64,000 nucleotides of DNA from contig NZ_CP042997.1 in NCBI RefSeq assembly GCF_008087625.1, positions 1,984,001-2,048,000 of the forward strand, read 5' to 3'. This DNA is from Aquisphaera giovannonii. GTDB lineage: Bacteria > Planctomycetota > Planctomycetia > Isosphaerales > Isosphaeraceae. The position numbers and the translations under genes were made by a program. The notes beneath the pieces were generated by a model. That model had not been told where the DNA came from and did not search any database. It saw only the letters and a program-made list of their open reading frames with translations. Of this stretch, positions 17,869 through 26,674 are shown one piece after another (position 1 is the first letter of the stretch; every line of letters begins with the position of its first letter).

Positions 17869-19437
17869 TCAACGGCCGAAGAAGCGGAAGAAGCCGCGGC
17901 GTGAGCCGCCGCTGCCGCCGCCGTCGTTCGCCATCGCGTTGTTCGAGGCGGGCGCGGACCGGCGGCCCTCATACTCGAGCACGGGGCGGAACTGCGGCGG
18001 CGCCGAGGCGAAGCGGAAGCGGTCGCCGCCGTTGGCCATGTCCAGGGCCCGCACGTTCGCCTCGGTGACGTAGGGGTTGTGGCCCTGCCACACCGTCTGC
18101 ACGACCTCGAGGACGTTCAGCGGGGCGAAGAGGGCCTCGCCGCCGACCGAGACCCAGTCCGCCGCGCCGGGGTTGGTCTCGTCGACCTGGCCGTCCAGAC
18201 CGTAGACGATGTTGTACTCGTAGAGGATCACGCGGTCCTTGTCGTCGGCGCCGTTGAGCATCGAACCGGAGTTGGTGTGGAGCTCCAGCTTGACGTTCAC
18301 CGCCCGCTCGCCGCGGCCGGGGATGGCCTTGAACTGGGCGACGTACTTGTAGATGCCCTGATTCCAGACCTCGTTGATGGTCCCGCGGGGGGGGAAGGCC
18401 CTCATGTTGCCGAGCAGCGCCTGCTTCTGGCCGCGGATGTGGGTTTCCAGCATGGCGTGGACGCGGGGCGCCTTCCAGTCGCACTCGTCGGGGCCGGGGC
18501 GGGGGGGCCCGGGCGGGATGTCGGTCGCGTAGTCGCCGATCCGGTGATTCAGGTGGTTCTCGCCGAGCTCGGCCCAGAGGGCCTTCAGCTCATCCTTGGT
18601 GAGCCCCGTCCCGGGGGCGGGGACCGGCTCGTTCATCAGGATCGAGGCGACCGCGCCACCGAGGCAGTGGCCGGGCCAGCGGCTGATGTCCTTGTTCTGG
18701 CTGTTCACCGCCTCCCACCACCGGGCGGAGGTGCCGAAGAGCTGGTCGTACTTGAGCAGGGGGGAGGGGGTCTGGAAGATCGTGACCTCGTTCCCCTTCT
18801 CCTTGTTCGGGCCCGTCCAGGTCAGGTCGTCGTAGAGGTTCGGGAACCACGTGGCGTCGTCGCCGGCGGGGGGCAGGGTCTCGAGCCGGCCGTCGGGGCC
18901 CGCGAGCACGATGTCCTCGCCCGGGGGGATGTAGCCGCCGGGCTGCCGGATCAACTGGTCGTCGCCGCGGACCATCGTGTAGTCGATGTCGACGCGGCCG
19001 TTCCCGCCGGCCCAGGGCTCGTGGATCGAGTCGGCCTTCGTCGGCCAGTAGTAGAAGTTCCAGGGCTTCCTCGCGCTCTGCGCCGCCTGGACGAACTTCG
19101 TCTCGACGGTGAACGGCTTGTCGGCGCCCTTCACCTTGAACGTGTACCAGCCCTGCTGGTCCTGCCCGATGTCCTCGCCGTTGGATCGCGCCTTCTGATT
19201 GGGGCCGCTGGGGCCCTTCAGCTCCACGACCTTGCCCGACGTGGTGGAGATCGTCAGGCTACCGCCGAAGCGAGTGGGAATGTACACACCGTAAGGATGC
19301 TCGCCGGACTGCCTCTCCAGCGAGCCTCCTAGCGGAACCGGAGTGACTCGGTCCGCGGCTCGTGCGCCGGCCGTCATCCCCAGGAGGGTGACGGCCGCCC
19401 CGATGACCGAGAGACCGAGTCGGTTGCCACTTCGCAT
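17869..19437 (-). CDS. exported transglutaminase-elicitor-like protein
   Basis: A 522-residue protein. The ATG at 19437 follows GGGAGG and opens a signal peptide (LGLSVIGAAVTLLGMTAGA) cleaved after ARA. The first third looks like a beta-rich binding domain (YGVYIPTRFGGSLTI, QQGWYTFKVKGADKPF). Near residue 260 is SRWPGHCLGGAVASILMNEP, a Cys embedded like the active-site Cys of transglutaminase elicitors. Later TINEVWNQGIYKYVAQF resembles another block of that family. The C-terminus is low-complexity (Gly, Ser, Arg, Phe). Transglutaminase elicitors cross-link Gln to Lys side chains; some act on cell walls. The assignment rests on these two blocks only. A strong hairpin follows the gene. Confidence 0.5.
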   Translation of the reverse strand: MRSGNRLGLSVIGAAVTLLGMTAGARAADRVTPVPLGGSLERQSGEHPYGVYIPTRFGGSLTISTTSGKVVELKGPSGPNQKARSNGEDIGQDQQGWYTFKVKGADKPFTVETKFVQAAQSARKPWNFYYWPTKADSIHEPWAGGNGRVDIDYTMVRGDDQLIRQPGGYIPPGEDIVLAGPDGRLETLPPAGDDATWFPNLYDDLTWTGPNKEKGNEVTIFQTPSPLLKYDQLFGTSARWWEAVNSQNKDISRWPGHCLGGAVASILMNEPVPAPGTGLTKDELKALWAELGENHLNHRIGDYATDIPPGPPRPGPDECDWKAPRVHAMLETHIRGQKQALLGNMRAFPPRGTINEVWNQGIYKYVAQFKAIPGRGERAVNVKLELHTNSGSMLNGADDKDRVILYEYNIVYGLDGQVDETNPGAADWVSVGGEALFAPLNVLEVVQTVWQGHNPYVTEANVRALDMANGGDRFRFASAPPQFRPVLEYEGRRSAPASNNAMANDGGGSGGSRRGFFRFFGR

Positions 19438-20025
19438 GCTGCCTCCCAATGGCCGTGCTGATTAGGTCGCGCCGTGACCTTCTTGGCCGCTCCGCGGATC
19501 CAGCGAACGCCCGTGTTCTCTGGATGAACCGTGTGAGTTCATCTTACCAAGGTCAGCGCCTCTCCCTCAAAGTACCCAACCATGGTTCGGCTTCGAAGAC
19601 GGCGGCGGTGGATACCAAGTGGATCTCGGCCGTCGGCCAGGCTCTGGAAACCCGGCAAAGCCCCTAGAGTTCCCCAACTCAACAGAACGTGGAGTTTCTC
19701 AAGTTCTGTAAATCGCCCGATGGGAGATGCCGATAACCACCACTGGCCACCCCTGGGGTGGAGAGCGAGAGTCGGCCATGACGACCGGCTTGAGGCTTCC
19801 ACCACCGAATAGAGGCCCTTGTGACGTGCCTTCGCGGGGGACCGCGTGGCATGGTTCACCGCCCGACCTCACTGGGGGAGGGCACGGTGGACGACGATAG
19901 GGACGGTGGTGTTGGTGATCGGACGTTGTCCAGCATCGGCCGTGCCGAACCATCAGGGGATCGTCAGCTTACCGACTCGATCGAGACGTCGACCGACAAC
20001 CTCACTCTTCACAGAGGACATCGCG
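19438..20025. other. long, AT-richer intergenic region
   Basis: This 588-base gap between the transglutaminase-like gene (leftward) and the repeat protein (rightward) has visibly lower GC than the coding regions. Open frames (for example 19539-19859 on the minus strand) give no recognisable protein. It probably holds both promoters and could include the remains of a lost gene. I see no hairpin, repeat or RNA gene. Confidence 0.45.
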
Positions 20026-20775
20026 ATGACCAGTGCGGTTCTTGTTCTTGCCTTGGGTCTGTCAGGACAAAGCCCACAGGCTTATCCTGCCGCCCAGGCC
20101 CCGGCCAAGGTCGCCCCGGCCCCGCAGGCCCCGGCCAAGGTCGCCCCCGCGCCCCAGGCCCCGGCCAAGGTCGCCCCCGCGCCCCAGGCCCCGGCCAAGA
20201 TCGCGCCGGCCCCGCAGGCCCCGGCCAAGATCGCCCCGGCGCCCCAGGCCCCGGCCAAGATCGCCCCGGCCCCGCAGGCCCCGGCGAAGATCGCCCCGGC
20301 CCCGCAGGCCCCGGCCAAGATCGCGCCGGCCCCGCAGGCCCCGGCGAAGATCGCCCCGGCCCCGCAGGCCCCGGCCAAGATCGCGCCGGCCCCGCAGGCC
20401 CCGGCCAAGATCGCGCCGGCCCCGCAGGCCCCGGCGAAGATCGCCCCGGCCCCGCAGGCCCCGGCCAAGATCGCGCCGGCCCCGCAGGCCCCGGCGAAGA
20501 TCGCCCCGGCCCCGCAGGCCCCGGCGAAGATCGCCCCGGCCCCGCAGGCCCCGGCCAAGATCGCCCCGGCCCCGCAGGCCCCGGCGAAGATCGCGCCGGC
20601 CCCGCAGGCCCCGGCGAAGATCGCCCCGGCCCCGCAGGCCCCGGCGAAGGTCGCCCCGGCCCCGCAGGCCCCGGCGAAGGTCGCCCCGGCGCCCCAGGCT
20701 CCGGCGAAGGTCGTGCCCGCCCCCCAGGTGAGCCCGGCCCCTTACGCCCCGGCCAAGGCCGCTCCCCAGTCGTGA
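20026..20775 (+). CDS. exported Pro/Ala/Lys repeat protein
   Basis: A 249-residue protein. The ATG at 20026 follows AGAGGA, and its first 20 residues (MTSAVLVLALGLSGQSPQAY) look like a short signal peptide; a longer frame upstream is less likely. From residue 26 the protein is 21 copies of the ten-residue unit APAKIAPAPQ. The outer three copies at each end have Val for Ile, and the last is degenerate. The product should be an extended, positively charged, polyproline-like rod, as in TonB spacers or cell-wall binding proteins. No other domain is present. Two hairpins follow. Function unknown; the array makes copy number likely to vary between strains. Confidence 0.7.
   Translation: MTSAVLVLALGLSGQSPQAYPAAQAPAKVAPAPQAPAKVAPAPQAPAKVAPAPQAPAKIAPAPQAPAKIAPAPQAPAKIAPAPQAPAKIAPAPQAPAKIAPAPQAPAKIAPAPQAPAKIAPAPQAPAKIAPAPQAPAKIAPAPQAPAKIAPAPQAPAKIAPAPQAPAKIAPAPQAPAKIAPAPQAPAKIAPAPQAPAKIAPAPQAPAKVAPAPQAPAKVAPAPQAPAKVVPAPQVSPAPYAPAKAAPQS
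20101..20730 (+). repeat. 30-bp minisatellite, 21 tandem copies
   Basis: Twenty near-identical 30-base units run without spacers from 20101 to 20700, and a twenty-first, degenerate unit ends at 20730. Variation is confined to a few sites (ccggcc/ccggcg, atc/gtc, gccccgg/gcgccgg, cccgcag/gccccag). In the middle, two variants alternate, giving a 60-base higher-order unit (for example 20281-20340 and 20341-20400). The unit length is a multiple of three and contains no stop in any frame, so all six frames are open. This pattern comes from slippage or unequal crossing-over. Confidence 0.95.
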
Positions 20776-20794
20776 CCCCTGCCTCGAGCTGAAA

Positions 20795-20833
20795 CGGCCC
20801 CGCCCCGTCGGCATCATCCGACGGGCCGGGCCG
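20795..20833 (+). terminator. hairpin after the repeat protein gene
   Basis: Eight bases (20804-20811, cccgtcgg) pair with 20818-20825. An outer stem pairs 20795-20800 with 20828-20833. It begins 20 bases after the stop of the repeat protein gene and is the likely transcript end. Confidence 0.55.
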
Positions 20834-20852
20834 CTTCCCATCCGAGACAGGT

Positions 20853-20894
20853 ATCGAAGGCGACGAACCCCGGACGGGGCTCGTCGCCTTCGAT
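20853..20894. terminator. perfect 14-pair hairpin between convergent genes
   Basis: Bases 20853-20866 (atcgaaggcgacga) are the exact reverse complement of 20881-20894, and the 14-base loop is itself partly self-complementary (cccc/gggg). It lies between the repeat protein gene and the end of the MerR-B12 gene, so it could terminate transcription from both sides. Confidence 0.55.
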
Positions 20895-20987
20895 GCGTTT
20901 CGAACCCGCCCGGCCCCGACCGGGGCCCGCACGCGGCGCTCATCATGGTGCCGGGTCGCGGCCCACGGCCCGCCCGCGGTCCCCCCA

Positions 20988-22061
20988 TCATTCCGCGCGC
21001 GAGCCCTTGGCTTGCGGCTCCGACTCGGCCCGCGGGGCCGCGTCACCGCCCGCCCGACTCGACATCCACCGGCGCCACTGGGCCTCGAGGGCGGGGGCGG
21101 CGTCCCGGATGGGGCCGGGCAGGGGTATCAGGCCGTAGCCCCTGGCCAGCGACTGATAGTTCACGATGCTTCGACCGCCCACGAAGACGGGCACCTCCGT
21201 GATGACCTTCAGCTCCTGGAACCGCTTCTTGATGTTCCGCGAGAGGGTGAAGGAGAGCGCCAGCGCCGACGGCCCGAGCTCGCGGACCGCCTCGCGATAC
21301 TCGCGGACCGGCAGGTCGGTCCCGAGGTTGAGCACGCGCCAACCGCGGAGCTGCATCACGAGGTTGAGCAGGAGGACGCCGCCCTCGTGGCGATCCCCCT
21401 GGACGGTCCCGATGACCAGGCATCCCTGCGAGCGGGGATCGTCCCGCCGCGTCGCCTCGATCAGGCCGTGCAGCTTCCTCCGCAGGAAGACCGTGATCAG
21501 CCGCTCCTTGTAGACGGGATAGGCGCGTCGGAACCAGCCCTCGCCGGCCTCGACCAGGCCGGGCTCGATCACCTGGTCGACGACGTCGACCGGCTCGAGC
21601 CCCTCGCAGAGGCGCTCGAACTCGCGCTCGGCCCCTTCGATATCCCCCCCTACGAGCAGGTCCACGAGGCCATCCGCCGCGCCACCCGCACCCTCCACGA
21701 CCCCCGGAGCCGCGGCCGGCAGGCCTCCGTCGTGATGGTCGAGGTTCCACCCGGCGATCACCCGCCCCACCGACTGATCGGTCGCCCGCCGGACGCGGGC
21801 CAGTTGGTTCAGGGTCCGGACCTGTTCGCTGCTATACCGACGATGCCCCGAGGCGGTCCGCTCGGGGACGGGGAATCCGTAACGCCTCTCCCAGACGCGC
21901 AGGGTATGGCAACTGATCCCCGTCAGCTTGGAGACGGCCGCGATCGAATAGCCGGGGCAGCTCTCGGCGTCGGCCTCGCCCAGCGGCACGGAGGGCCGCA
22001 CCGCGTCCGCGGCGGCTTCGCCGCGAGGGCCACTTTCGATGGATTCGGATGGAGTGTCCAC
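20988..22061 (-). CDS. MerR-family regulator with a cobalamin-binding domain
   Basis: A 357-residue regulator. An N-terminal MerR winged helix (YSIAAVSKLTGISCHTLRVW, then ERRYGFPVPERTASGHRRYS) covers about residues 37-105. A helical bundle follows, then a B12-binding Rossmann domain with GDRHEGG at about 229-235, LRGWRVLNLGTDLP and a C-terminal FVGGRSIVNY. This is the plan of the CarH / LitR light- or B12-responsive repressors. In CarH the bundle carries W-x9-EH; here the matching segment WFRRAYPVYKER has Glu but Arg where the second His-type residue stands, so the photochemistry may differ. The DxH of the lower axial ligand site is kept. No carotenoid genes are nearby. Confidence 0.85.
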   Translation of the reverse strand: MDTPSESIESGPRGEAAADAVRPSVPLGEADAESCPGYSIAAVSKLTGISCHTLRVWERRYGFPVPERTASGHRRYSSEQVRTLNQLARVRRATDQSVGRVIAGWNLDHHDGGLPAAAPGVVEGAGGAADGLVDLLVGGDIEGAEREFERLCEGLEPVDVVDQVIEPGLVEAGEGWFRRAYPVYKERLITVFLRRKLHGLIEATRRDDPRSQGCLVIGTVQGDRHEGGVLLLNLVMQLRGWRVLNLGTDLPVREYREAVRELGPSALALSFTLSRNIKKRFQELKVITEVPVFVGGRSIVNYQSLARGYGLIPLPGPIRDAAPALEAQWRRWMSSRAGGDAAPRAESEPQAKGSRAE

Positions 22062-22419
22062 GTTCGGTTGTCCCGCGATGGGAGCGTCGAGCTCGACGCA
22101 GCCGCGGGGCTCGCACCCAGGTCACCTTTCACTATAGCCCCTCCCCGGCCGACCGCAAGGACCCCGAGCCTCCGGCGTCCGGACCGCAACCCGTGGGAGG
22201 CTTGGCGGCGGGGCCTCGTTCCGCGAGTCGCCCGGGGATGTTGCTCGCGTGCACCATGCCCGCGTCCGTCGCGATCGCGACCTAGCTTTCCAGTGGATGG
22301 CCGGCGCCGCTCGCCTCCACCGGAAGCCCAAGGCCTCGCCGCGACCACGATCGCTGCGGCCGTTTGACCGCCGCGGCGGCAGGCGGGCCGTCCCCATCCC
22401 CGTTCGCCCAAGGAGCCCG
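22062..22419. other. divergent intergenic region
   Basis: This 358-base gap lies between the MerR-B12 regulator (leftward) and the matrixin gene (rightward) and must contain both promoters. If the regulator autoregulates, its operator should be here. I find no clear promoter boxes, palindrome or small gene. Confidence 0.4.
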
Positions 22420-23889
22420 ATGATGCTCAGTGGCCTCGTCACGTCTCGATTCCCAAGGAAGTCGACGCCGCCGTCGCGTCGTGCACGCCCCCGGATCGAA
22501 GGACTCGAGGACCGGCTCGTCCTGTACTCCACGCTGGGTGCCCAGTGGGTGTACGCGAGCCGGATCACGTACAGCTTCGTCCCCGACGGGGCCAACGTCG
22601 GCGGCTATTGCAGCTCGCTGTTCGCCACCCTCAACGCGAAGTACGCGACGGCCACCTGGCAGCTCCAGTTCCAGAAGGCCGCCGCGGTCTGGCAGGCGGT
22701 CGCCGGCATCAACCTCTGCCAGGTCGGCGACGACGGGAGCCCGCTGGGGGCCGACGGCGACCAGCAGGGCGACCCCCGCTTCGGGGACATCCGGTTCAGC
22801 GCGGTCCCGCAAGGCTCGGGGACGCTGGCCATCTGCCTGACTCCCCCCCCGGTCAACGGCGGGAGCGAAGCGGGCGACGTCGTCTTCAACTCGACGTCGA
22901 ACTGGGGGATCAACACCAACTACGACCTGGAGACCGTGGCGATCCACGAGTTCGGGCACGCGCTGGGCCTCGGCCACTCGGCGATCCAGGCCGCTTGCAT
23001 GTACGCCTACTACAACGGCGGCAAGCAGTCCCTGAATACCGACGACGTCAACGGCATGCAGTCCGTGTGGGGCCCCACGAAGTCGGACGTCTTCAACAGC
23101 AACGGCCGGAGCAATGGGCTCTTCACCTCCGCGGCGAACCTCAACGGCTACATCGGCTCCAACGGCCAGGCCGCGATCCCGAACCTCACCATCGGCAAGA
23201 CCGGGCAGTCGGAGTGGTTCAGCGTCACGGTCCCCTCGACCACGACCGGCACGTTCGTGGCCACGGTCCAGTCGACGGGCCTCAGCATCCTGAGCCCCAA
23301 GCTCCAGGTCCTCACGCCCTCGCTCACCCTCCTCGGGAGCGTGGCCTCCGCCAATTATGGGGACACGGTGAGCCTGACGCTCGGAGGGGTCAAGGCCGGG
23401 GCGACGTACCTCATCCGCGTCAGCGGCAACAACTCCGGATCCGCGTTCGGCGGCTTCGGCCTCCTGCTCAATTTCGGTTCCGGGTACCAGCCGCCGATCA
23501 GCCCGCCGAACACGATGGTGCCGCAGCAGGCCGACCAGGGCGGCGGGAGTATGGGCGAGCACGCCGACACCGTCACCCTGGGGGGCAACGTCTATTACGG
23601 CGACGCCCTCGAGGCCTCCGCCCTCCGCGGCACCTGGTACGCGGCCGCGAGGCCGTCCGCGAGCCCCCCGGCGCAGACGCACACGGCGATCGCGATCGCG
23701 GCGATCGGCCCGGACTTCTGGGGGTCGCGATTCCCCGCGAGCGCGGGCGAGGATGCCCCGGCCCCGTCGACCGCTCCGGCGGTGCCCGTCTCCGTCATCG
23801 AGGCGAGCCCCCGATGGACCCGCCGGGCGACCGACGCCGCGATCGCCTCCTGGAGGACGCCCGGGCTGCTCGACTGGCTCGGGGCCTGA
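22420..23889 (+). CDS. secreted matrixin-type zinc metalloprotease
   Basis: A 489-residue protein. ATG 22420 follows AAGGAG. Instead of a classical signal peptide, the N-terminus has a basic stretch and RPRIEGLEDRLVL at about residues 23-35, like the planctomycete extracellular N-terminal motif. The protease domain (40-215) carries the zinc site HEFGHALGLGH (176-186, His 176, 180, 186; catalytic Glu 177) and a Met-turn at ACMYAYY. Residues 225-390 form a beta-rich domain resembling pre-peptidase C-terminal domains (WFSVTVPSTTTGTFVATVQS). The rest is a variable tail. It probably cleaves proteins outside the cell. The large surface protein gene follows on the same strand. Confidence 0.88.
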   Translation: MMLSGLVTSRFPRKSTPPSRRARPRIEGLEDRLVLYSTLGAQWVYASRITYSFVPDGANVGGYCSSLFATLNAKYATATWQLQFQKAAAVWQAVAGINLCQVGDDGSPLGADGDQQGDPRFGDIRFSAVPQGSGTLAICLTPPPVNGGSEAGDVVFNSTSNWGINTNYDLETVAIHEFGHALGLGHSAIQAACMYAYYNGGKQSLNTDDVNGMQSVWGPTKSDVFNSNGRSNGLFTSAANLNGYIGSNGQAAIPNLTIGKTGQSEWFSVTVPSTTTGTFVATVQSTGLSILSPKLQVLTPSLTLLGSVASANYGDTVSLTLGGVKAGATYLIRVSGNNSGSAFGGFGLLLNFGSGYQPPISPPNTMVPQQADQGGGSMGEHADTVTLGGNVYYGDALEASALRGTWYAAARPSASPPAQTHTAIAIAAIGPDFWGSRFPASAGEDAPAPSTAPAVPVSVIEASPRWTRRATDAAIASWRTPGLLDWLGA

Positions 23890-24014
23890 TCCCCGGTCCA
23901 GGCCGGTCCGAGGCCGCTTCGCGGCAACCCTGGCGTGCGGAGGGCCTGCGGGCCGTCCCTCACCCCTCTCGATGCCCACGCCAGAGACCGCCCGCCCCTA
24001 TTCATGGTGCCCCG

Positions 24015-26621
24015 ATGAGCCGTACACGACGCCCTCGACCTGTGCAAGGTTTCCCCGGCTGGACGACGGGACGGCTCGAGCCGCGTCACCTGCCGTCCGC
24101 GACGGCCTTGACCGCCCCCTGGCCCTTCGCCGGAGGCGCCGGGGCGACCGCCGCGGGGGCACCGGTCGCCGCCGAGGACCTGGTGCCTTCCTCGGCGGCC
24201 GCCACGGTCATCGTCGCCAGCCCGGCCGACCATTCCCAGATCCGGATCCCGCTCACTCAGATCACCGTGACGTTCCCCGAAGAGGCCGATTTCCTCTGGG
24301 GGGAGGGTGCCGTCGAGCTCCAGCGGGTCGGGCCGGACGGCTCCGCGTCGACCTACATCGGCCTGGCCGACATGCCCCTCCCGGGCTTCGATGGGGACGG
24401 CACGACGGCGACCATCCAGTTGGATTCGCCGCTCCCGGCGGGCCATTACCGCCTGGTCCTCGCCGCCAACACGGCCGAGTCCTTCTGGTTCGGCTCGGGC
24501 CTGTGGGACTCGTCGGAGGACCAGGTCCTGTCCGACTTCACGGTCGCCTCGCAGGGAGCGACCCTGGACGCCGCGACCGACCTCGGCGTCGTCGGCGGCG
24601 ACGTCACGACGGTCTCGAACAGCCTCGATCTCGCCGCCCGGAACGACGTGCAGCTCTACAAGCTGACGCTCGCCAGCGGGCAGGAGTGGAGGCTGGGGAT
24701 CCAGGTCGACGCGCAGTCCATTGGCAGCGGCCTGCTGCCGGCGCTGGCGCTCTTCGACGCCTCGGGGAACGTCATCCAGGTCCGGAACGACGGCACGGGA
24801 CGCCCCCTCGCCCCCAACGACCCGTACCTGTTCGCCAGGCTTAGTGCGGGCACGTATTACGTCGGCGTGTCGGGGGCGTGGAACCTCCCGGGGCAGGCGG
24901 GCGGATACGACCCGGTCTCCGGGACGATGGGCACCTCCGGGGTGCCGCAGGAGGGCGGGGCGTATCGATTGAGCCTGGTCGCCGACGCGATCGACGCCCC
25001 GACGGCGGTGACGGGCTTCAGCCTCCACTGGGCGGACCCCCTCGATCCCAGCCCGACCACGCTGACGGTCGCATTCTCCGGGCCGATCGACGGCCAGAGC
25101 CTCCTGAGCTGGAAGCCGCTCTTCGCGGTAGACGGCAGCGGGCGGCAATGGCCGCTGATCCCCGTGGGCTACGACGAGGGGCTCAGCCAGGTCACCTTCG
25201 CCTTCGATGGGCCGACCCCGGCGGGCTCGTACACGCTCGTGGATCCGGCGGGCGGGCTGACGGACCTCGTGGGAGACGTCCCGGTCGCGACGGGGCTCCC
25301 GGCGGGCGTCCTCGCCACCTGGACCGTGGGGGACAGGCCGACCGCGCCCGGGGAGGACGACCTCGGGGTGATCTGGCCGTCGCAGGCCGGAGGGAAATCG
25401 GGCGTCATCCACCTGGTCCCCGGCGAATCGAGGTCGCTGCGGGTCGTGGTCCCCGTCGGCGATCTCTATTCGATCATCAAGGAGGTCAGCGGCGGGGCGG
25501 TGCAGGTCACCCGGCTGGGCCAGGACGGGGCCGAAGTCGACCAATCGACCGGGACCAAGACGCTTGCCTTCCTCGAGCCGGGGGTCTATCTCCTCACCTT
25601 CCGGGCGACGGGGGACCAGGCCGCGACGATCAGCTGGAGCATCCGCGGGGAGCCGCTCGACCCGGACTCGCTCGTCAACAACGGCGTGGGACAGTCGCCC
25701 GCCCTCACGCTCCGGATCGCGGGCACGCCCTTCGGGGTCCTGACCCCGGAGAGCCCGCCGGCGCAGCCGGCCGTGGCGACCTCGGGCCCGGCGCTCCTCG
25801 ATCCGCAACCCTTCGCGGGCGGCCGGTCGTCCGGCCCGGACGCCGCGGCCGAGAGCGCCGGGCCGCGGGTGATCCTCGCGGCGAGGGCCCAGGAGCCGCC
25901 CCGTGCGGCCTTCCTCGCCGGCAGCCTGCCGATCAGCCTGGACAGCGGGCTGGCGGGGCGGCCGGACGCCCTGGGCGGGCCGCAGGGCGTCGCGGACGCG
26001 CAGTCCGGCCGCGGGCTCGTCGCCCAGGCGCAGCAGGCGGGGACGCTCGGGAATCGCTTCGCGTATCCGTGGGACGAGGCCGCGAAGCCGGGCGCAGAGC
26101 CCGACTCGGAGGATGCCGACCCGGCCCCGGCCGTCGGCCAGCCGTCGGCGGCAGGGCCGAGGGTCGCCGCGGGCGAGGAGGTCGTCCTCGCGTCCCAGGA
26201 CGCGGACGCCCTCGCGATACGCCGGGCCGACCGGGTCGCCGAGCTGGCGGGCTCGCTCTTCCGGTGGCTCCTGCCGAGATCGACGGCCGACGACGAGGCC
26301 CGGGGCGATGCGGGACTATCCGCCGCATCCGCGGGTTCGGTATCCGTCGCCCTCTCGCCCGCCGGGGATGCGGACGGGGCGAAGGACGGCGGGCTGCCGC
26401 TGGGCTCCGGCCGCATCGAGCGGGCCGAGATGGTCGTGCCCATCGGCGTCCTGGTGGCCGCCGCGGGCGTGCACCGGCTCCGGCAGCTCGTCGCGCGTTG
26501 GTGGCGCCGTCCCGTGGCCAGGCACACCCCGGCACCGCACGGCCTGCCGGGCCGGCCGCACCGGAAGCGGGCGGGGAGGCCGCGGCACTCGGCCTCCTGC
26601 GGGCGAGGGCGGGCGTCCTGA
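24015..26621 (+). CDS. large surface protein with PPC-like and Ig-like domains
   Basis: An 868-residue protein. The ATG at 24015 puts the planctomycete-type sorting motif TGRLEPRHLPSATA at residues 18-31. Residues about 55-165 look like an Ig-like domain (VIVASPADHSQIRIPLTQIT). Next comes a PPC-like domain (LYKLTLASGQEWRLGIQ through FARLSAGTYYVGVSG), then two or three further beta-sandwich segments up to about 560. The remainder is Ala/Gly/Pro-rich linker. Near the C-terminus a hydrophobic stretch (MVVPIGVLVAAAGVHRL) followed by Arg residues may be a membrane anchor. It probably sits on the cell surface. It follows the matrixin gene by 125 bases and is convergent with the Tat-exported protein gene. 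Confidence 0.72.
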   Translation: MSRTRRPRPVQGFPGWTTGRLEPRHLPSATALTAPWPFAGGAGATAAGAPVAAEDLVPSSAAATVIVASPADHSQIRIPLTQITVTFPEEADFLWGEGAVELQRVGPDGSASTYIGLADMPLPGFDGDGTTATIQLDSPLPAGHYRLVLAANTAESFWFGSGLWDSSEDQVLSDFTVASQGATLDAATDLGVVGGDVTTVSNSLDLAARNDVQLYKLTLASGQEWRLGIQVDAQSIGSGLLPALALFDASGNVIQVRNDGTGRPLAPNDPYLFARLSAGTYYVGVSGAWNLPGQAGGYDPVSGTMGTSGVPQEGGAYRLSLVADAIDAPTAVTGFSLHWADPLDPSPTTLTVAFSGPIDGQSLLSWKPLFAVDGSGRQWPLIPVGYDEGLSQVTFAFDGPTPAGSYTLVDPAGGLTDLVGDVPVATGLPAGVLATWTVGDRPTAPGEDDLGVIWPSQAGGKSGVIHLVPGESRSLRVVVPVGDLYSIIKEVSGGAVQVTRLGQDGAEVDQSTGTKTLAFLEPGVYLLTFRATGDQAATISWSIRGEPLDPDSLVNNGVGQSPALTLRIAGTPFGVLTPESPPAQPAVATSGPALLDPQPFAGGRSSGPDAAAESAGPRVILAARAQEPPRAAFLAGSLPISLDSGLAGRPDALGGPQGVADAQSGRGLVAQAQQAGTLGNRFAYPWDEAAKPGAEPDSEDADPAPAVGQPSAAGPRVAAGEEVVLASQDADALAIRRADRVAELAGSLFRWLLPRSTADDEARGDAGLSAASAGSVSVALSPAGDADGAKDGGLPLGSGRIERAEMVVPIGVLVAAAGVHRLRQLVARWWRRPVARHTPAPHGLPGRPHRKRAGRPRHSASCGRGRAS

Positions 26622-26631
26622 GCCCGCGGAC

Positions 26632-26658
26632 GCCCGGCCCGGCCGGATCGGGCCGGGC
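26632..26658. terminator. bidirectional hairpin between convergent genes
   Basis: Ten perfect pairs (26632-26641 with 26649-26658, gcccggcccg and complement) surround a seven-base loop. An outer stem pairs 26622-26628 with 26665-26671. It lies between the stops of the surface protein gene and the Tat-exported protein gene and probably serves both. Confidence 0.6.
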
Positions 26659-26674
26659 TCGGCTCGCGGGCCGC

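Noticed and set aside
20101-20730. CRISPR array
   Set aside because: The 30-bp units are directly joined without unique spacers and encode a regular peptide; no cas gene is near.
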